The notes beneath the pieces were generated by a model. That model ran no database searches and was not told the DNA's origin. It saw nothing but the letters and a program-made list of their open reading frames with translations. Source: Vibrio coralliilyticus (GTDB lineage: Bacteria; Pseudomonadota; Gammaproteobacteria; Enterobacterales; Vibrionaceae). From it: DNA of 64,000 nt. Of the stretch, positions 9,550-18,005 are shown one piece after another; the stretch's first letter is position 1; every line of letters starts with the position of its first letter. The DNA lies in NCBI RefSeq assembly GCF_024449095.1, contig NZ_CP024627.1, positions 744,001 through 808,000 on the forward strand, written 5' to 3'. The position numbers were made by a program, and so were the translations under genes.

Positions 9550-10830
9550 ATGATGGATAAATCGCTTTCAAGCAAGATTTTTGTAGGCTTGTTTGCTGGT
9601 CTACTGATCGGTACTGCGATCCAGTACTTATTTAGCGGGATTGCAATTTTTGATACTTACCTTCTAGGCGCTGCGGAAGGTGCTGGTGGCATGTTCGTAT
9701 CACTGATCAAGTTACTTGTTGTTCCTTTGGTATACGTTTCAATCGTGTGTGGCATTGTTGATTTGAAAGACATCACTGCGTTTGGTCGTCTTGGTGGTAA
9801 AACCTTCGCCCTATACATTATTAATACCATCATCGCGATTACAGCGGCACTGACTGTAGGTATGATTTTCCAGCCAGGTGCTGACGCTAACCTAGCTGGT
9901 ACGATTTCAGAAACAGTAAAACTAACGACAACGGAAACGCCTGATATCTTCTCCCTAGTGGTAAACATCGTACCAAGTAACCCTGTTCAGGCGTTTGCTA
10001 ATGGCGATATGCTACAAATCATCTTTATGGCAATCCTAACAGGCCTAGCGATTCAGGCGCTTGATTCACGCGGTGGGCCGGCTATCCGCACATTCAAGAT
10101 GGCGAACGAAATCATGATGAAGCTTGTTGGCCTTGTTATGAGCCTTGCTCCATATGGTGTGTTTGCGCTGATGATTCAACTAGGCGCGACACTAGATGCT
10201 AACACGCTCATGTCAGTAGCAGGCTATGTAGCGCTTGTTGTGGCTATGCTCGTGTTCTGGATCTTCTTCTTCTACCCAATGGCAGTAGGTATTGCGACAG
10301 GTACTTCTCCAAAGACGTTCTTACGTGCTACTCGTGAGCAAATCCTATTCTCTCTATCGACAGCAAGCTCGAATGCGACTATTCCTGTAACTATGCGTAC
10401 TTTGACGGAGAAACTACAAGTTTCAAAATCAGTTGCAGGTTTCGGTGTACCACTGGGTGCAACCATGAACATGTCTGGTGTGTCTATCTACATCGCACTG
10501 GCAACTATCTTCGTTGCAAACGCATTTGGTCAACCAATCAACACGGCTGACGTGTTCACTCTAGGTCTTACTATCCTGCTTCTATCTATTGGTGCTGGTG
10601 GTGTTCCTGGTGGTGGTGTTGTTATGGTTGGTGTTCTTCTTCACCAACTGGGTCTTCCACCAGAAGGTCTGGCAATCATCGCAGCAGTTGACCGTATTAA
10701 CGATATGTTCTGTACCTCTTCTAACGTAGTGGGTGATACCGCGGTAAACACTATTGTTGCAAAAACTGAAGGTGAAATCGGTAAAGAAGAAGCACAAGTT
10801 GAAGGCAAACCTGCCCAAGCAAATGCTTAA
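9550..10830 (+). CDS. Dicarboxylate/amino acid:cation symporter (DAACS family)
   Basis: 426 residues with eight or more hydrophobic segments and the signature motifs of the glutamate/aspartate/dicarboxylate symporter family (PF00375): SLSTASSNATIPVTM (first hairpin, serine-rich), GVPLGATMNMSGVSIYIALATI (NMDGT-like site) and RINDMFCTSSNVVGDTAVNTIV (substrate arginine region). The family couples uptake of glutamate, aspartate or C4 acids to Na+ or H+; the exact substrate is not evident. Start is ATG 9550 or the adjacent ATG 9553, behind TGGAG. It is flanked by terminators on both sides, so it is its own unit inside the grpE-dnaK region. Confidence 0.92.
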   Translation: MMDKSLSSKIFVGLFAGLLIGTAIQYLFSGIAIFDTYLLGAAEGAGGMFVSLIKLLVVPLVYVSIVCGIVDLKDITAFGRLGGKTFALYIINTIIAITAALTVGMIFQPGADANLAGTISETVKLTTTETPDIFSLVVNIVPSNPVQAFANGDMLQIIFMAILTGLAIQALDSRGGPAIRTFKMANEIMMKLVGLVMSLAPYGVFALMIQLGATLDANTLMSVAGYVALVVAMLVFWIFFFYPMAVGIATGTSPKTFLRATREQILFSLSTASSNATIPVTMRTLTEKLQVSKSVAGFGVPLGATMNMSGVSIYIALATIFVANAFGQPINTADVFTLGLTILLLSIGAGGVPGGGVVMVGVLLHQLGLPPEGLAIIAAVDRINDMFCTSSNVVGDTAVNTIVAKTEGEIGKEEAQVEGKPAQANA

Positions 10831-10850
10831 TCTCTAACGCATTGAAAATT

Positions 10851-10880
10851 AAAAGCGAGCCATATGGCTCGCTTTCTTGT
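10851..10880 (+). terminator. Terminator of the symporter gene
   Basis: AAAGCGAGCC and GGCTCGCTTT form a 10-bp stem with a four-base loop ATAT at 10852-10875, followed by a T-rich stretch. Confidence 0.8.
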
Positions 10881-10919
10881 TAAAGACCTAAATTTTTTTC
10901 ACTTTTTTTTACTTTTTCC

Positions 10920-10947
10920 CTTGAAAAGTCATTTGACGCCCTTATTT
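10920..10947 (+). promoter_or_regulatory. Sigma-32 promoter P1 of dnaK
   Basis: CTTGAAA at 10920-10926 is an exact RpoH -35 element; CCTTATTT at 10940-10947 follows a 13-bp spacer and matches six of eight -10 positions. Confidence 0.65.
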
Positions 10948-10994
10948 ATTGGGCATAGAGAAGCAAACATCATTATTTTTGTTTGTGAGCAAGG

Positions 10995-11022
10995 GTTGAA
11001 ACCCGACTCTCCATCCCCACAT
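10995..11022 (+). promoter_or_regulatory. Sigma-32 promoter P2 of dnaK
   Basis: GTTGAAA at 10995-11001, a 13-bp spacer and CCCCACAT at 11015-11022 make a second RpoH-type promoter about 47 bp before the dnaK ATG. Confidence 0.7.
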
Positions 11023-11069
11023 AGGGGATATAGCAAAACGAAAATAGAAATTTATTCGGAGATAGCCTG

Positions 11070-12983
11070 ATGGGTAAAATCATTGGTATTGACTTAGGTA
11101 CTACTAACTCATGTGTTGCGGTACTAGACGGCGACAAACCACGTGTAATTGAAAACGCAGAGGGTGAGCGTACTACTGCATCGGTAATTGCTTACACAGA
11201 CGGTGAGACACTAGTAGGTCAACCAGCAAAACGTCAAGCAGTTACAAACCCAGAAAACACGCTATTTGCAATTAAGCGTCTTATTGGTCGTCGTTTCGAA
11301 GATGAAGAAGTACAGCGCGACATCGAAATCATGCCGTACAAAATCGTTAAAGCTGACAACGGTGATGCTTGGGTTGAAGCGCAAGGCCAGAAAATGGCGG
11401 CTCCTCAGGTTTCTGCTGAAGTACTGAAGAAAATGAAGAAAACGGCAGAAGACTTCCTTGGTGAGGAAGTAACTGGCGCAGTTATCACAGTACCGGCTTA
11501 CTTTAACGATGCTCAGCGTCAAGCAACTAAAGATGCTGGCCGTATCGCTGGTCTAGAAGTTAAGCGTATCATCAACGAGCCTACTGCAGCAGCTCTAGCT
11601 TACGGCCTAGACAAGCAAGGTGGTGACCGCACTATCGCTGTATACGATCTTGGTGGTGGTACATTCGATATCTCTATCATCGAGATTGATGAAGTTGAAG
11701 GCGAGAAAACATTCGAAGTACTAGCGACTAACGGTGACACTCACTTAGGTGGTGAAGACTTCGATAACCGCATGATCAACTACCTAGTTGAAGAGTTCAA
11801 GAAAGAGCAAGGTATCGATCTTAAGAACGATCCTCTAGCAATGCAGCGTGTTAAAGAAGCAGCAGAAAAAGCGAAAATTGAGCTTTCTTCTACTTCTCAA
11901 ACAGACGTAAACCTACCTTACGTGACTGCAGATGCGACTGGTCCTAAGCACATGAACGTTAAAGTGACTCGTGCGAAACTAGAATCTCTAGTTGAAGATC
12001 TAGTTCAACGTTCTCTTGAGCCGCTAAAAGTTGCTCTAGCTGACGCAGACCTATCTGTGAACGACATTACTGACGTTATCCTTGTTGGTGGTCAGACTCG
12101 TATGCCAATGGTTCAAGCGAAAGTGGCTGAGTTCTTCGGTAAAGACGCTCGTAAAGACGTGAACCCTGACGAAGCAGTAGCAATGGGTGCTGCAGTTCAA
12201 GGTGGTGTACTTGCGGGTGATGTTAAAGATGTACTTCTACTAGACGTTACTCCTCTGTCTCTAGGTATCGAGACTATGGGCGGCGTAATGACTAAGCTAG
12301 TTGAGAAGAACACCACTATCCCAACCAAAGCGAACCAAGTTTTCTCTACAGCAGAAGACAACCAGAATGCGGTAACTATCCACGTTCTTCAAGGTGAGCG
12401 TAAGCAGGCGATGTACAACAAGTCTCTAGGTCAATTCAACCTAGAAGGCATTCAGCCAGCTCCACGTGGTATGCCACAAATCGAAGTAACTTTCGACCTA
12501 GATGCGGATGGTATCCTTCACGTATCAGCGAAAGATAAGCAGACTGGTAAAGAGCAGAAGATCACTATCCAAGCTTCAGGCGGACTAAGCGACGATGAAA
12601 TCGAAAAAATGGTACAAGAAGCAGAAGCTAACAAAGAAGCGGACAAAAAGTTCGAAGAGCTAGCGGCTGCACGTAACCAAGCTGACCAAATGATCCACGG
12701 TACTCGTAAGCAAGTTGAAGAAGCGGGTGACGCACTTCCAGCGGAAGAGAAAGAGAAGATTGAATCTGCTATCTCTGAGCTAGAAGAAGCTCGTAAGGGT
12801 GAAGACAAAGAAGCGATTGATGCGAAAGTACAAGCTCTTATGACCGCTGCGCAAAAACTTATGGAAATCGCTCAGCAACAAGCTCAGGCACAACAGGCTG
12901 GCGCAGAAGCTGGTGAACAGCCTAAGCAAGAAGAAGACGTTGTAGACGCTGAGTTTGAAGAAGTTAAAGACGAGAAAAAATAA
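11070..12983 (+). CDS. dnaK: Chaperone protein DnaK (Hsp70)
   Basis: 637 residues, full length. The ATPase domain starts [18 protein letters not shown] and carries [13 protein letters not shown] and the phosphate-binding [13 protein letters not shown]; the substrate-binding domain starts after [17 protein letters not shown], and the helical lid and Q/A-rich linker lead to an acidic tail [12 protein letters not shown]. DnaK refolds and protects proteins with DnaJ and GrpE. Start ATG 11070 has CGGAGA upstream. Two sigma-32-type promoters precede it. Codon use is strongly biased to CTA/GGT-type codons of highly expressed Vibrio genes. Confidence 0.99.
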   Translation: MGKIIGIDLGTTNSCVAVLDGDKPRVIENAEGERTTASVIAYTDGETLVGQPAKRQAVTNPENTLFAIKRLIGRRFEDEEVQRDIEIMPYKIVKADNGDAWVEAQGQKMAAPQVSAEVLKKMKKTAEDFLGEEVTGAVITVPAYFNDAQRQATKDAGRIAGLEVKRIINEPTAAALAYGLDKQGGDRTIAVYDLGGGTFDISIIEIDEVEGEKTFEVLATNGDTHLGGEDFDNRMINYLVEEFKKEQGIDLKNDPLAMQRVKEAAEKAKIELSSTSQTDVNLPYVTADATGPKHMNVKVTRAKLESLVEDLVQRSLEPLKVALADADLSVNDITDVILVGGQTRMPMVQAKVAEFFGKDARKDVNPDEAVAMGAAVQGGVLAGDVKDVLLLDVTPLSLGIETMGGVMTKLVEKNTTIPTKANQVFSTAEDNQNAVTIHVLQGERKQAMYNKSLGQFNLEGIQPAPRGMPQIEVTFDLDADGILHVSAKDKQTGKEQKITIQASGGLSDDEIEKMVQEAEANKEADKKFEELAAARNQADQMIHGTRKQVEEAGDALPAEEKEKIESAISELEEARKGEDKEAIDAKVQALMTAAQKLMEIAQQQAQAQQAGAEAGEQPKQEEDVVDAEFEEVKDEKK

Positions 12984-13011
12984 TTCTCGATTCTGACTTA
13001 ACTTAACGTAA

Positions 13012-13050
13012 TATGCGGGCGTTTGAGGGAACTCACACGCCCGCCTGTTT
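13012..13050 (+). terminator. Hairpin between dnaK and dnaJ (partial terminator)
   Basis: GCGGGCGT at 13015-13022 pairs with ACGCCCGC at 13037-13044. The T tract after it is weak (CTGTTTGT), so it probably reduces rather than abolishes read-through into dnaJ, lowering DnaJ relative to DnaK. Confidence 0.55.
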
Positions 13051-13162
13051 GTAAATACGCTGTCTTTCCAGATAAGCACTTTTGCACAAAGCCTTTATCT
13101 AGAACGATACAAACACCAAGCGACAATCGGTCGTTTGCAGTACTAAATTGGTGACGAAGAAC

Positions 13163-14305
13163 ATGTCAAAACGTGATTTTTACGAAGTATTAGGCGTAAG
13201 CCGTGATGCATCAGAACGTGATATTAAAAAGGCGTATAAGCGCCTTGCAATGAAATTCCACCCAGACCGCAACCAGGGTGATGAGTCTGCTGCAGATAAG
13301 TTTAAAGAAGTAAAAGAAGCGTACGAAATCCTACTGGATCCTCAGAAAAAAGCGGCCTATGACCAATATGGTCATGCAGCCTTCGAACAAGGCGGCATGG
13401 GCGGTGGCTTTGGCGGTGGTGCTGGTGCTGATTTCGGTGATATTTTTGGTGATGTGTTTGGTGATATCTTTGGCGGTGGCCGACGTGGCGGTGGCCAGCA
13501 GCGCGCGCAACGCGGTGCAGACCTGCGCTATAACATGGAACTGTCGCTAGAAGAAGCGGTTCGCGGTGTTTCAAAAGAAATTGAAGTGCCAACGCTAGTT
13601 AACTGTGACGTTTGTGATGGCAGCGGCGCGAAGAAAGGCTCGTCTCCTGAAACGTGTGGAACCTGTCATGGTCATGGCCAAGTTCAGATGCGTCAGGGTT
13701 TCTTTGCGGTTCAGCAAACCTGTCCAACCTGTCACGGTAAAGGCAAGATCATCAAAGATCCATGTAACTCGTGTCATGGTCAGGGTCGTAAACAGAAGAC
13801 TAAAACGCTTAACGTTAAGATTCCTGCTGGTGTTGATACTGGTGACCGTATCCGTCTTTCTGGTGAAGGTGAAGCGGGAGAAATGGGCGCTCCAGCGGGT
13901 GACTTGTACGTACAGGTCCATGTGAAAGAGCACCACATCTTTGAGCGTGATGGTAATAATCTATATTGTGAAGTGCCTGTCAGCTTTGCAATGGCCGCAC
14001 TGGGTGGTGAAGTTGAAGTACCAACACTGGATGGTCGTGTGAACCTGAAAGTTCCGACTGAAACGCAAACGGGGCGAATGTTCCGTATGCGCGGTAAAGG
14101 GGTGAAGGGTGTTCGAGGCGGTGGTGTTGGTGACCTGATTGTTAAGTTAGTAGTTGAAACACCTGTTAATCTAAGTTCACGTCAGAAAGATTTATTGAAA
14201 GAGTTTGAAGAGTCTTGCGGTGGTGAAGCGGCAACTAAGCACAAGCCGAAAGCGGAAGGGTTCTTCAATGGGGTCAAGAAGTTTTTCGATGACCTAACGA
14301 GTTAA
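13163..14305 (+). CDS. dnaJ: Chaperone protein DnaJ (Hsp40)
   Basis: 380 residues from ATG 13163 ([12 protein letters not shown]); the frame opens 15 bases earlier at TTG 13148, which is not needed. The J domain has HPD at residues 33-35, then a long glycine-rich region, then four CxxCxGxG zinc-binding repeats (first [12 protein letters not shown], last CNSCHGQGR), and the C-terminal substrate-binding domains with [11 protein letters not shown]. DnaJ stimulates the DnaK ATPase and delivers substrates. It follows dnaK after 179 bp with a hairpin between. Confidence 0.98.
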   Translation: MSKRDFYEVLGVSRDASERDIKKAYKRLAMKFHPDRNQGDESAADKFKEVKEAYEILLDPQKKAAYDQYGHAAFEQGGMGGGFGGGAGADFGDIFGDVFGDIFGGGRRGGGQQRAQRGADLRYNMELSLEEAVRGVSKEIEVPTLVNCDVCDGSGAKKGSSPETCGTCHGHGQVQMRQGFFAVQQTCPTCHGKGKIIKDPCNSCHGQGRKQKTKTLNVKIPAGVDTGDRIRLSGEGEAGEMGAPAGDLYVQVHVKEHHIFERDGNNLYCEVPVSFAMAALGGEVEVPTLDGRVNLKVPTETQTGRMFRMRGKGVKGVRGGGVGDLIVKLVVETPVNLSSRQKDLLKEFEESCGGEAATKHKPKAEGFFNGVKKFFDDLTS

Positions 14306-14328
14306 CCTTCGAAAGATTGTTGTGAGAG

Positions 14329-14356
14329 AGCCTGCCAAATGTGCAGGCTTTTTTAT
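14329..14356 (+). terminator. Terminator of dnaJ (also faces the pilin gene)
   Basis: AGCCTGC and GCAGGCT form a stem at 14329-14349 followed by TTTTTTA, 24 bp past the dnaJ stop. Confidence 0.85.
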
Positions 14357-14790
14357 TCCCAACAAGACGCAGGAAACTCTATGTTTTTTGCGTCTAAGCT
14401 GATGTAATCAATGTTGTTCTCTATTAGGCAGGTATCGAGATGTTGCTGGCTGCTTGTTTGAGCGGTAGCCTTGATCGTATATGCGGTGCTTGCTCCGCTA
14501 GTGATAGAAAAAATAAAGCGGTTTTGGTCAGACAGGCATAGAGTGCATTGGCCTTCAGATACGATGTGGCTCCATTGATATTGTCCGCTGTAGTTCGATT
14601 CCAACTCCAGTTGGATTCGCGCTAAGTCAGAGATGGCCGTTGTCCGATGAGATTGACGCACGAAGTCCAAATAACTTGGGTAAGCGATAGCAGATAAAAT
14701 CACTATCACGACTGTTACCACCAACAGTTCGAGCAAAGTCATTCCATTTGGACTTTGTTTACTCTGATTACATCGATTTTCACCGAACAC
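14353..14790 (-). CDS. Type IV pilin-like protein (PilE-type minor pilin)
   Basis: A prepilin with the peptidase site SPNG^MTLLELLVVTVVIVIL: glycine at -1, Met at +1, Glu at +5, and a 20-residue hydrophobic helix. The mature part is about 129 residues and has three late cysteines plus CTLC. Start: GTG 14790 is preceded by AGAGGG with 7-base spacing and gives a 16-residue leader; ATG 14823 in the same frame gives a 27-residue leader but has a poor ribosome site. It is divergent from the minor-pilin operon that follows. The equivalent V. cholerae cluster serves the competence (DNA-uptake) pilus; the same role is inferred. Confidence 0.85.
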   Translation of the reverse strand: MFGENRCNQSKQSPNGMTLLELLVVTVVIVILSAIAYPSYLDFVRQSHRTTAISDLARIQLELESNYSGQYQWSHIVSEGQCTLCLSDQNRFIFSITSGASTAYTIKATAQTSSQQHLDTCLIENNIDYISLDAKNIEFPASCWE

Positions 14791-14878
14791 TCCGAATCCC
14801 TCTTTTCTTTTGCATCTGGGCATTGTTTCTCAGTGGTAGCATCGAACCAAGTATGGTTTTGAACCTTGTGAGTGTTAC

Positions 14879-15385
14879 ATGAGAGTTTGGGAAATGCCTC
14901 GTGGTTTTACATTGATAGAAGTGTTGGTTGTTTTATCGGTAGTCTGCGTGGTCGCGCTATGGGCACTCCCTAGCTTTGTTTCCGTTTCTAATACCGCCAA
15001 AATGGCTAGGCTAGCGACAGAGTTGAATGGACTTGTCGTAATGGCTAAATCTCAAGCTGTTTTGCGCCGCCAACCGTTATGGATTCACTTGTTAACCGTT
15101 AGCGGAGAATGGGCGCTGGAATTAACTGATAACAAAAAGGAGTTCCAAGGGGTGGTATTAATGCGTTTGTCTGGGGCTTCATTTTCAGGGATTAAACTAG
15201 ACACAACGTATAGCTCGAATCAAATCAGCTTTGATGCAACCCATGGCCGTCCTAAAAGTGGCCGATTTACTTTCTATCCTGGCCAGCAACCTGAGCTAGT
15301 TCTTGAGCTAAGAACGCACTTTCGCTCTGCTATTGTTCGTGTTTGTTCTCCAAATAAGACTTACTTGGGCTACGAAGTATGCTGA
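14879..15385 (+). CDS. Minor pilin FimT/FimU (GspH-like)
   Basis: 168 residues. Short basic leader MRVWEMPRG followed by the cleavage site G^FTLIEVLVVLSVVCVV with Phe+1 and Glu+5, the canonical type IV pilin N-terminus. The remainder looks like FimT/GspH: ARLATELNGLVVMAKSQAVLRRQPLWIHL, then GRPKSGRFTFYPG. Start ATG 14879; ATG 14894 is also possible and would leave a four-residue leader. It is the first gene of a four-gene minor-pilin operon and overlaps the next by 7 bp. Minor pilins prime assembly of type IV pili at the inner membrane. Confidence 0.88.
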   Translation: MRVWEMPRGFTLIEVLVVLSVVCVVALWALPSFVSVSNTAKMARLATELNGLVVMAKSQAVLRRQPLWIHLLTVSGEWALELTDNKKEFQGVVLMRLSGASFSGIKLDTTYSSNQISFDATHGRPKSGRFTFYPGQQPELVLELRTHFRSAIVRVCSPNKTYLGYEVC

Positions 15386-16014
15386 TTTATCGGCAGAGAG
15401 GGGGGAGTTTGCTCGAGCTCCTTGTTGCTGCCTCGCTTAGCATACTAGTGATAAGTGTGGTGATGAGCATGTTGATCCATCATCAGCGTACAGCGGTTTA
15501 TCGAGCTAACGAACTTATGCTACTCCAAAGCACCAATAGTGTTCTTCAAATGATGAAGCAGGACTTACATCGGGCTGGCTACAGCGGAGGTATGGGTTCT
15601 AGCCTTAAGCTATCCGGCGCGGCACAAACTTATTATATCAGGCATGATAATCAAATGAGTCTAATTGCTTACGCCTACCTTTCAGGGAATGCTGACGATG
15701 AGGATGCATACACAAATGTTGTTTATCAAAGAGATAGACAATCTGAGCAGATCCTCAGAGTTTGTGAGAAGAAATTGTCACGCGTTATGTCTGTCGTAGA
15801 AGCAGAGAGCTTTACGAATTATTTTGGCAATACTTGTAACACTTTGTTTGATAGTCGACGTATCGCTATTGAAGTATTTGAGTTGAATGTTGAGCCCTTG
15901 GTGGGCCTGTCTATCTCTTCAGAACTTGTGAGTGTCGTTCTTTCAACCCAGTTAGTGGATCAACCGCAAATTACGCAATCACTGGGTTTTTCTGTCAAAA
16001 CGAGGAACTGGTGA
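15379..16014 (+). CDS. Minor pilin PilW-like
   Basis: 211 residues, PilW type: short leader MLIYRQRGG^SLLELLVAASLSILVISVV, Glu at +5, then the family-typical LMLLQSTNSVLQMMKQDLHRAGYSG. The first glycine-serine cleavage site is unusual in having Ser at +1 but is tolerated by prepilin peptidase. Two cysteines near residues 138 and 157 may form a disulphide. It overlaps the FimT-like gene by 7 bp and is followed 1 bp later by the PilX-like gene, so translation is coupled. Confidence 0.85.
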   Translation: MLIYRQRGGSLLELLVAASLSILVISVVMSMLIHHQRTAVYRANELMLLQSTNSVLQMMKQDLHRAGYSGGMGSSLKLSGAAQTYYIRHDNQMSLIAYAYLSGNADDEDAYTNVVYQRDRQSEQILRVCEKKLSRVMSVVEAESFTNYFGNTCNTLFDSRRIAIEVFELNVEPLVGLSISSELVSVVLSTQLVDQPQITQSLGFSVKTRNW

Positions 16015-16015
16015 G

Positions 16016-17308
16016 GTGAAGAAACAAAGTGGAGCGGCGTTGATTGTGATGACCTGCCTGTTACTCTCGGTGACCTTGATGGTCATTATGGGGAGTTATA
16101 AAGGCGTATTTTATCAGGTAAAGCGGAGTAATAATGAGCTCGACAGCCGCACAGCTCACTGGCTTGCTGAAGGAGGTTTAGAGTGTGCATTTGCTAGTGT
16201 ATCAAGTGAAGGTCTGATTCCTGAAAGTTTAAATGGTTGCCAAGGTTGGCTTGGTTTGGATGGACTGGAAATAGAAACGGGAACACCACATAAGATCCGC
16301 TCATCAAGTGGTTTTCTTACTTTGAGTAAGGCATTTTTCCTGCCAGAGCTACAAATTAAAAGCGCAATGACAACCACTGCTCATCTATATGTATACGGTT
16401 CGTTAAACCTTGCCCCGCATCATGGAGATAAAGTCAGTGAGAACGAGTGGGCATGTGTATCACTCCGGTATCAAAACGAGGTTTATGCTCAGAGTTACTC
16501 CTCTAAACAACCCAAACAAAGGGCTGTACTTCCTCGTTATTTTCCTTTGGGAGAGGTTGAAAATCAGCAGCATTGTGCCGACAAAAATTATACTGGGTTT
16601 GCCTGGCAACTTTCTTCTACTCAAGATGATTTCGCCCTGCATGAGAATCTTGACCCCTTTAAAGAAGTCTTTAACGTTTCACGTAATCACTGGTTTGACG
16701 TGATGTCAGACACAGGGTTATTTGGTTACGTTCCATCGTCTTTAGCGAGCTTCTTACCAGCAAACGCCAGCGACTTGCCTGCTCCTCAAGTGATAGAAGA
16801 CTGTGGTGAAAAGATCAGTGAGCTTATTAAGGCTTCTCATGAATTTATCTGGGTCTATGGAAGCTGTGAACTGACATCAGATGATCTACAAACAATCAAT
16901 GGTGCTATCGACACCTACTTGGCCGGAGGCTTGGTTTTAGTTTTGCATAACGGAGCGTTTGCAGTGTCAGGCCATCAAGCGTTGAAGGCTCTGGTTTATC
17001 ATTTTGTCTCTGATGATTCCGCTCTTGACGACGCTGGTTTGGAAACGATTGAAAATGACGAATTATCTGTAAACTTAACCCAAACCATAGATGCACTGTC
17101 TTCTGTTGTCGCTATTGAAAAAGAGCGGGTAAGTTACTTTCAGAGTGGGAGTTTTTATCCGATTGGTGGTTTGATTTTAGATGTACCTGAGCGTTATGCG
17201 TTAATCGATACTTCTTTGGATACCGAGTTTAATCAAGATATAACAGCCAGCCCGGCTAGAAAGCACCATCAAACGCTATGGGTGAGAGGAAGTTGGTATG
17301 ATTTCTAA
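16016..17308 (+). CDS. PilX-like pilus assembly protein, unusually long
   Basis: 430 residues starting at GTG 16016. The N-terminus MKKQSGAALIVMTCLLLSVT has the G-A-A-L pattern of PilX/MshP-class minor pilins, which often lack the +5 glutamate and are not always cleaved. PilX is normally under 200 residues; here about 370 extra residues of soluble domain follow, with several cysteines (near residues 46, 64, 136, 189, 263 and 277) and no domain I recognise. Position between pilW-like and pilV-like genes defines the class. It overlaps the next gene by 11 bp. The C-terminal domain could substitute for a tip protein, as no pilY1 is present. Confidence 0.75.
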   Translation: MKKQSGAALIVMTCLLLSVTLMVIMGSYKGVFYQVKRSNNELDSRTAHWLAEGGLECAFASVSSEGLIPESLNGCQGWLGLDGLEIETGTPHKIRSSSGFLTLSKAFFLPELQIKSAMTTTAHLYVYGSLNLAPHHGDKVSENEWACVSLRYQNEVYAQSYSSKQPKQRAVLPRYFPLGEVENQQHCADKNYTGFAWQLSSTQDDFALHENLDPFKEVFNVSRNHWFDVMSDTGLFGYVPSSLASFLPANASDLPAPQVIEDCGEKISELIKASHEFIWVYGSCELTSDDLQTINGAIDTYLAGGLVLVLHNGAFAVSGHQALKALVYHFVSDDSALDDAGLETIENDELSVNLTQTIDALSSVVAIEKERVSYFQSGSFYPIGGLILDVPERYALIDTSLDTEFNQDITASPARKHHQTLWVRGSWYDF

Positions 17309-17729
17309 TCAAAAAGGTGTGAGCTTGATTGAAGTATTAATTGGGCTATTTCTTGTAAGTAGTAGCGCTATTGGTTTAGTAAAACTGCATACCTATATAG
17401 AGACGAAATCAGATTGGGCTAATCAGGCGACAAAAGCGCTTTATCTAGCAGAGTCACAGCTTGAGTATTTTATCAGTCACAGTTCAGTTGTGGAGCCCCA
17501 AAATTATTCGTTTGATACGATAAATCAAGATCCCTGCTTTACTCTTGAACGTTGCCAGATTTCATTAGAAGAAGAGTTTCAACTACAGTGTGACTCCAAG
17601 TCTATTGTGCTGAATGGTATCGAAACTCAACTCATTAGCGTTGCTGTCTGTTGGCAAGATCGTTATGGGAAAAATCAATCTATTGAGTTAACAACATTTG
17701 TCTCTGAGTTCAATGAGTTTGCTATGTAG
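17298..17729 (+). CDS. Minor pilin PilV-like
   Basis: 143 residues. Leader MISNQKG^VSLIEVLIGLFLVSSSAIG has glycine at -1, Glu at +5 and the hydrophobic helix of type IV prepilins; KALYLAESQLEYF is the PilV-like continuation. Starts at ATG 17298 inside the end of the PilX-like gene, and is the last gene of the operon; there is no pilY1 downstream. Likely acts with the other minor pilins in the competence pilus. Confidence 0.83.
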   Translation: MISNQKGVSLIEVLIGLFLVSSSAIGLVKLHTYIETKSDWANQATKALYLAESQLEYFISHSSVVEPQNYSFDTINQDPCFTLERCQISLEEEFQLQCDSKSIVLNGIETQLISVAVCWQDRYGKNQSIELTTFVSEFNEFAM

Positions 17730-18005
17730 TTTGTTTTATATTCAATGTTGGTTGTTGAGTGTTTACCTGTTAGTGTTCTCTATTTTTTTCAAAATGGTTT
17801 CAAACCTGTTTCAATCTATGGGCGATTGTTGTTTTTACTTTGTTGCGTGATAACGCCAGTTTTGCAAAATATGTCTCCAAATATGGAAAAAATTGTGGAA
17901 CCTTGTGCTTTTTAGAGGCGCTTTTAATAAAATGTGTCGTTGAATAATAGGTCGCTACAACAATCATTACAGACCTAAGGCAACAACATCACATATGGAG
18001 TTACC

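Noticed and set aside
9657..9968. Antisense ORFs inside the symporter, purL, dnaK and asnB genes
   Set aside because: They follow the codon pattern of the sense genes and lack ribosome sites and recognisable products.
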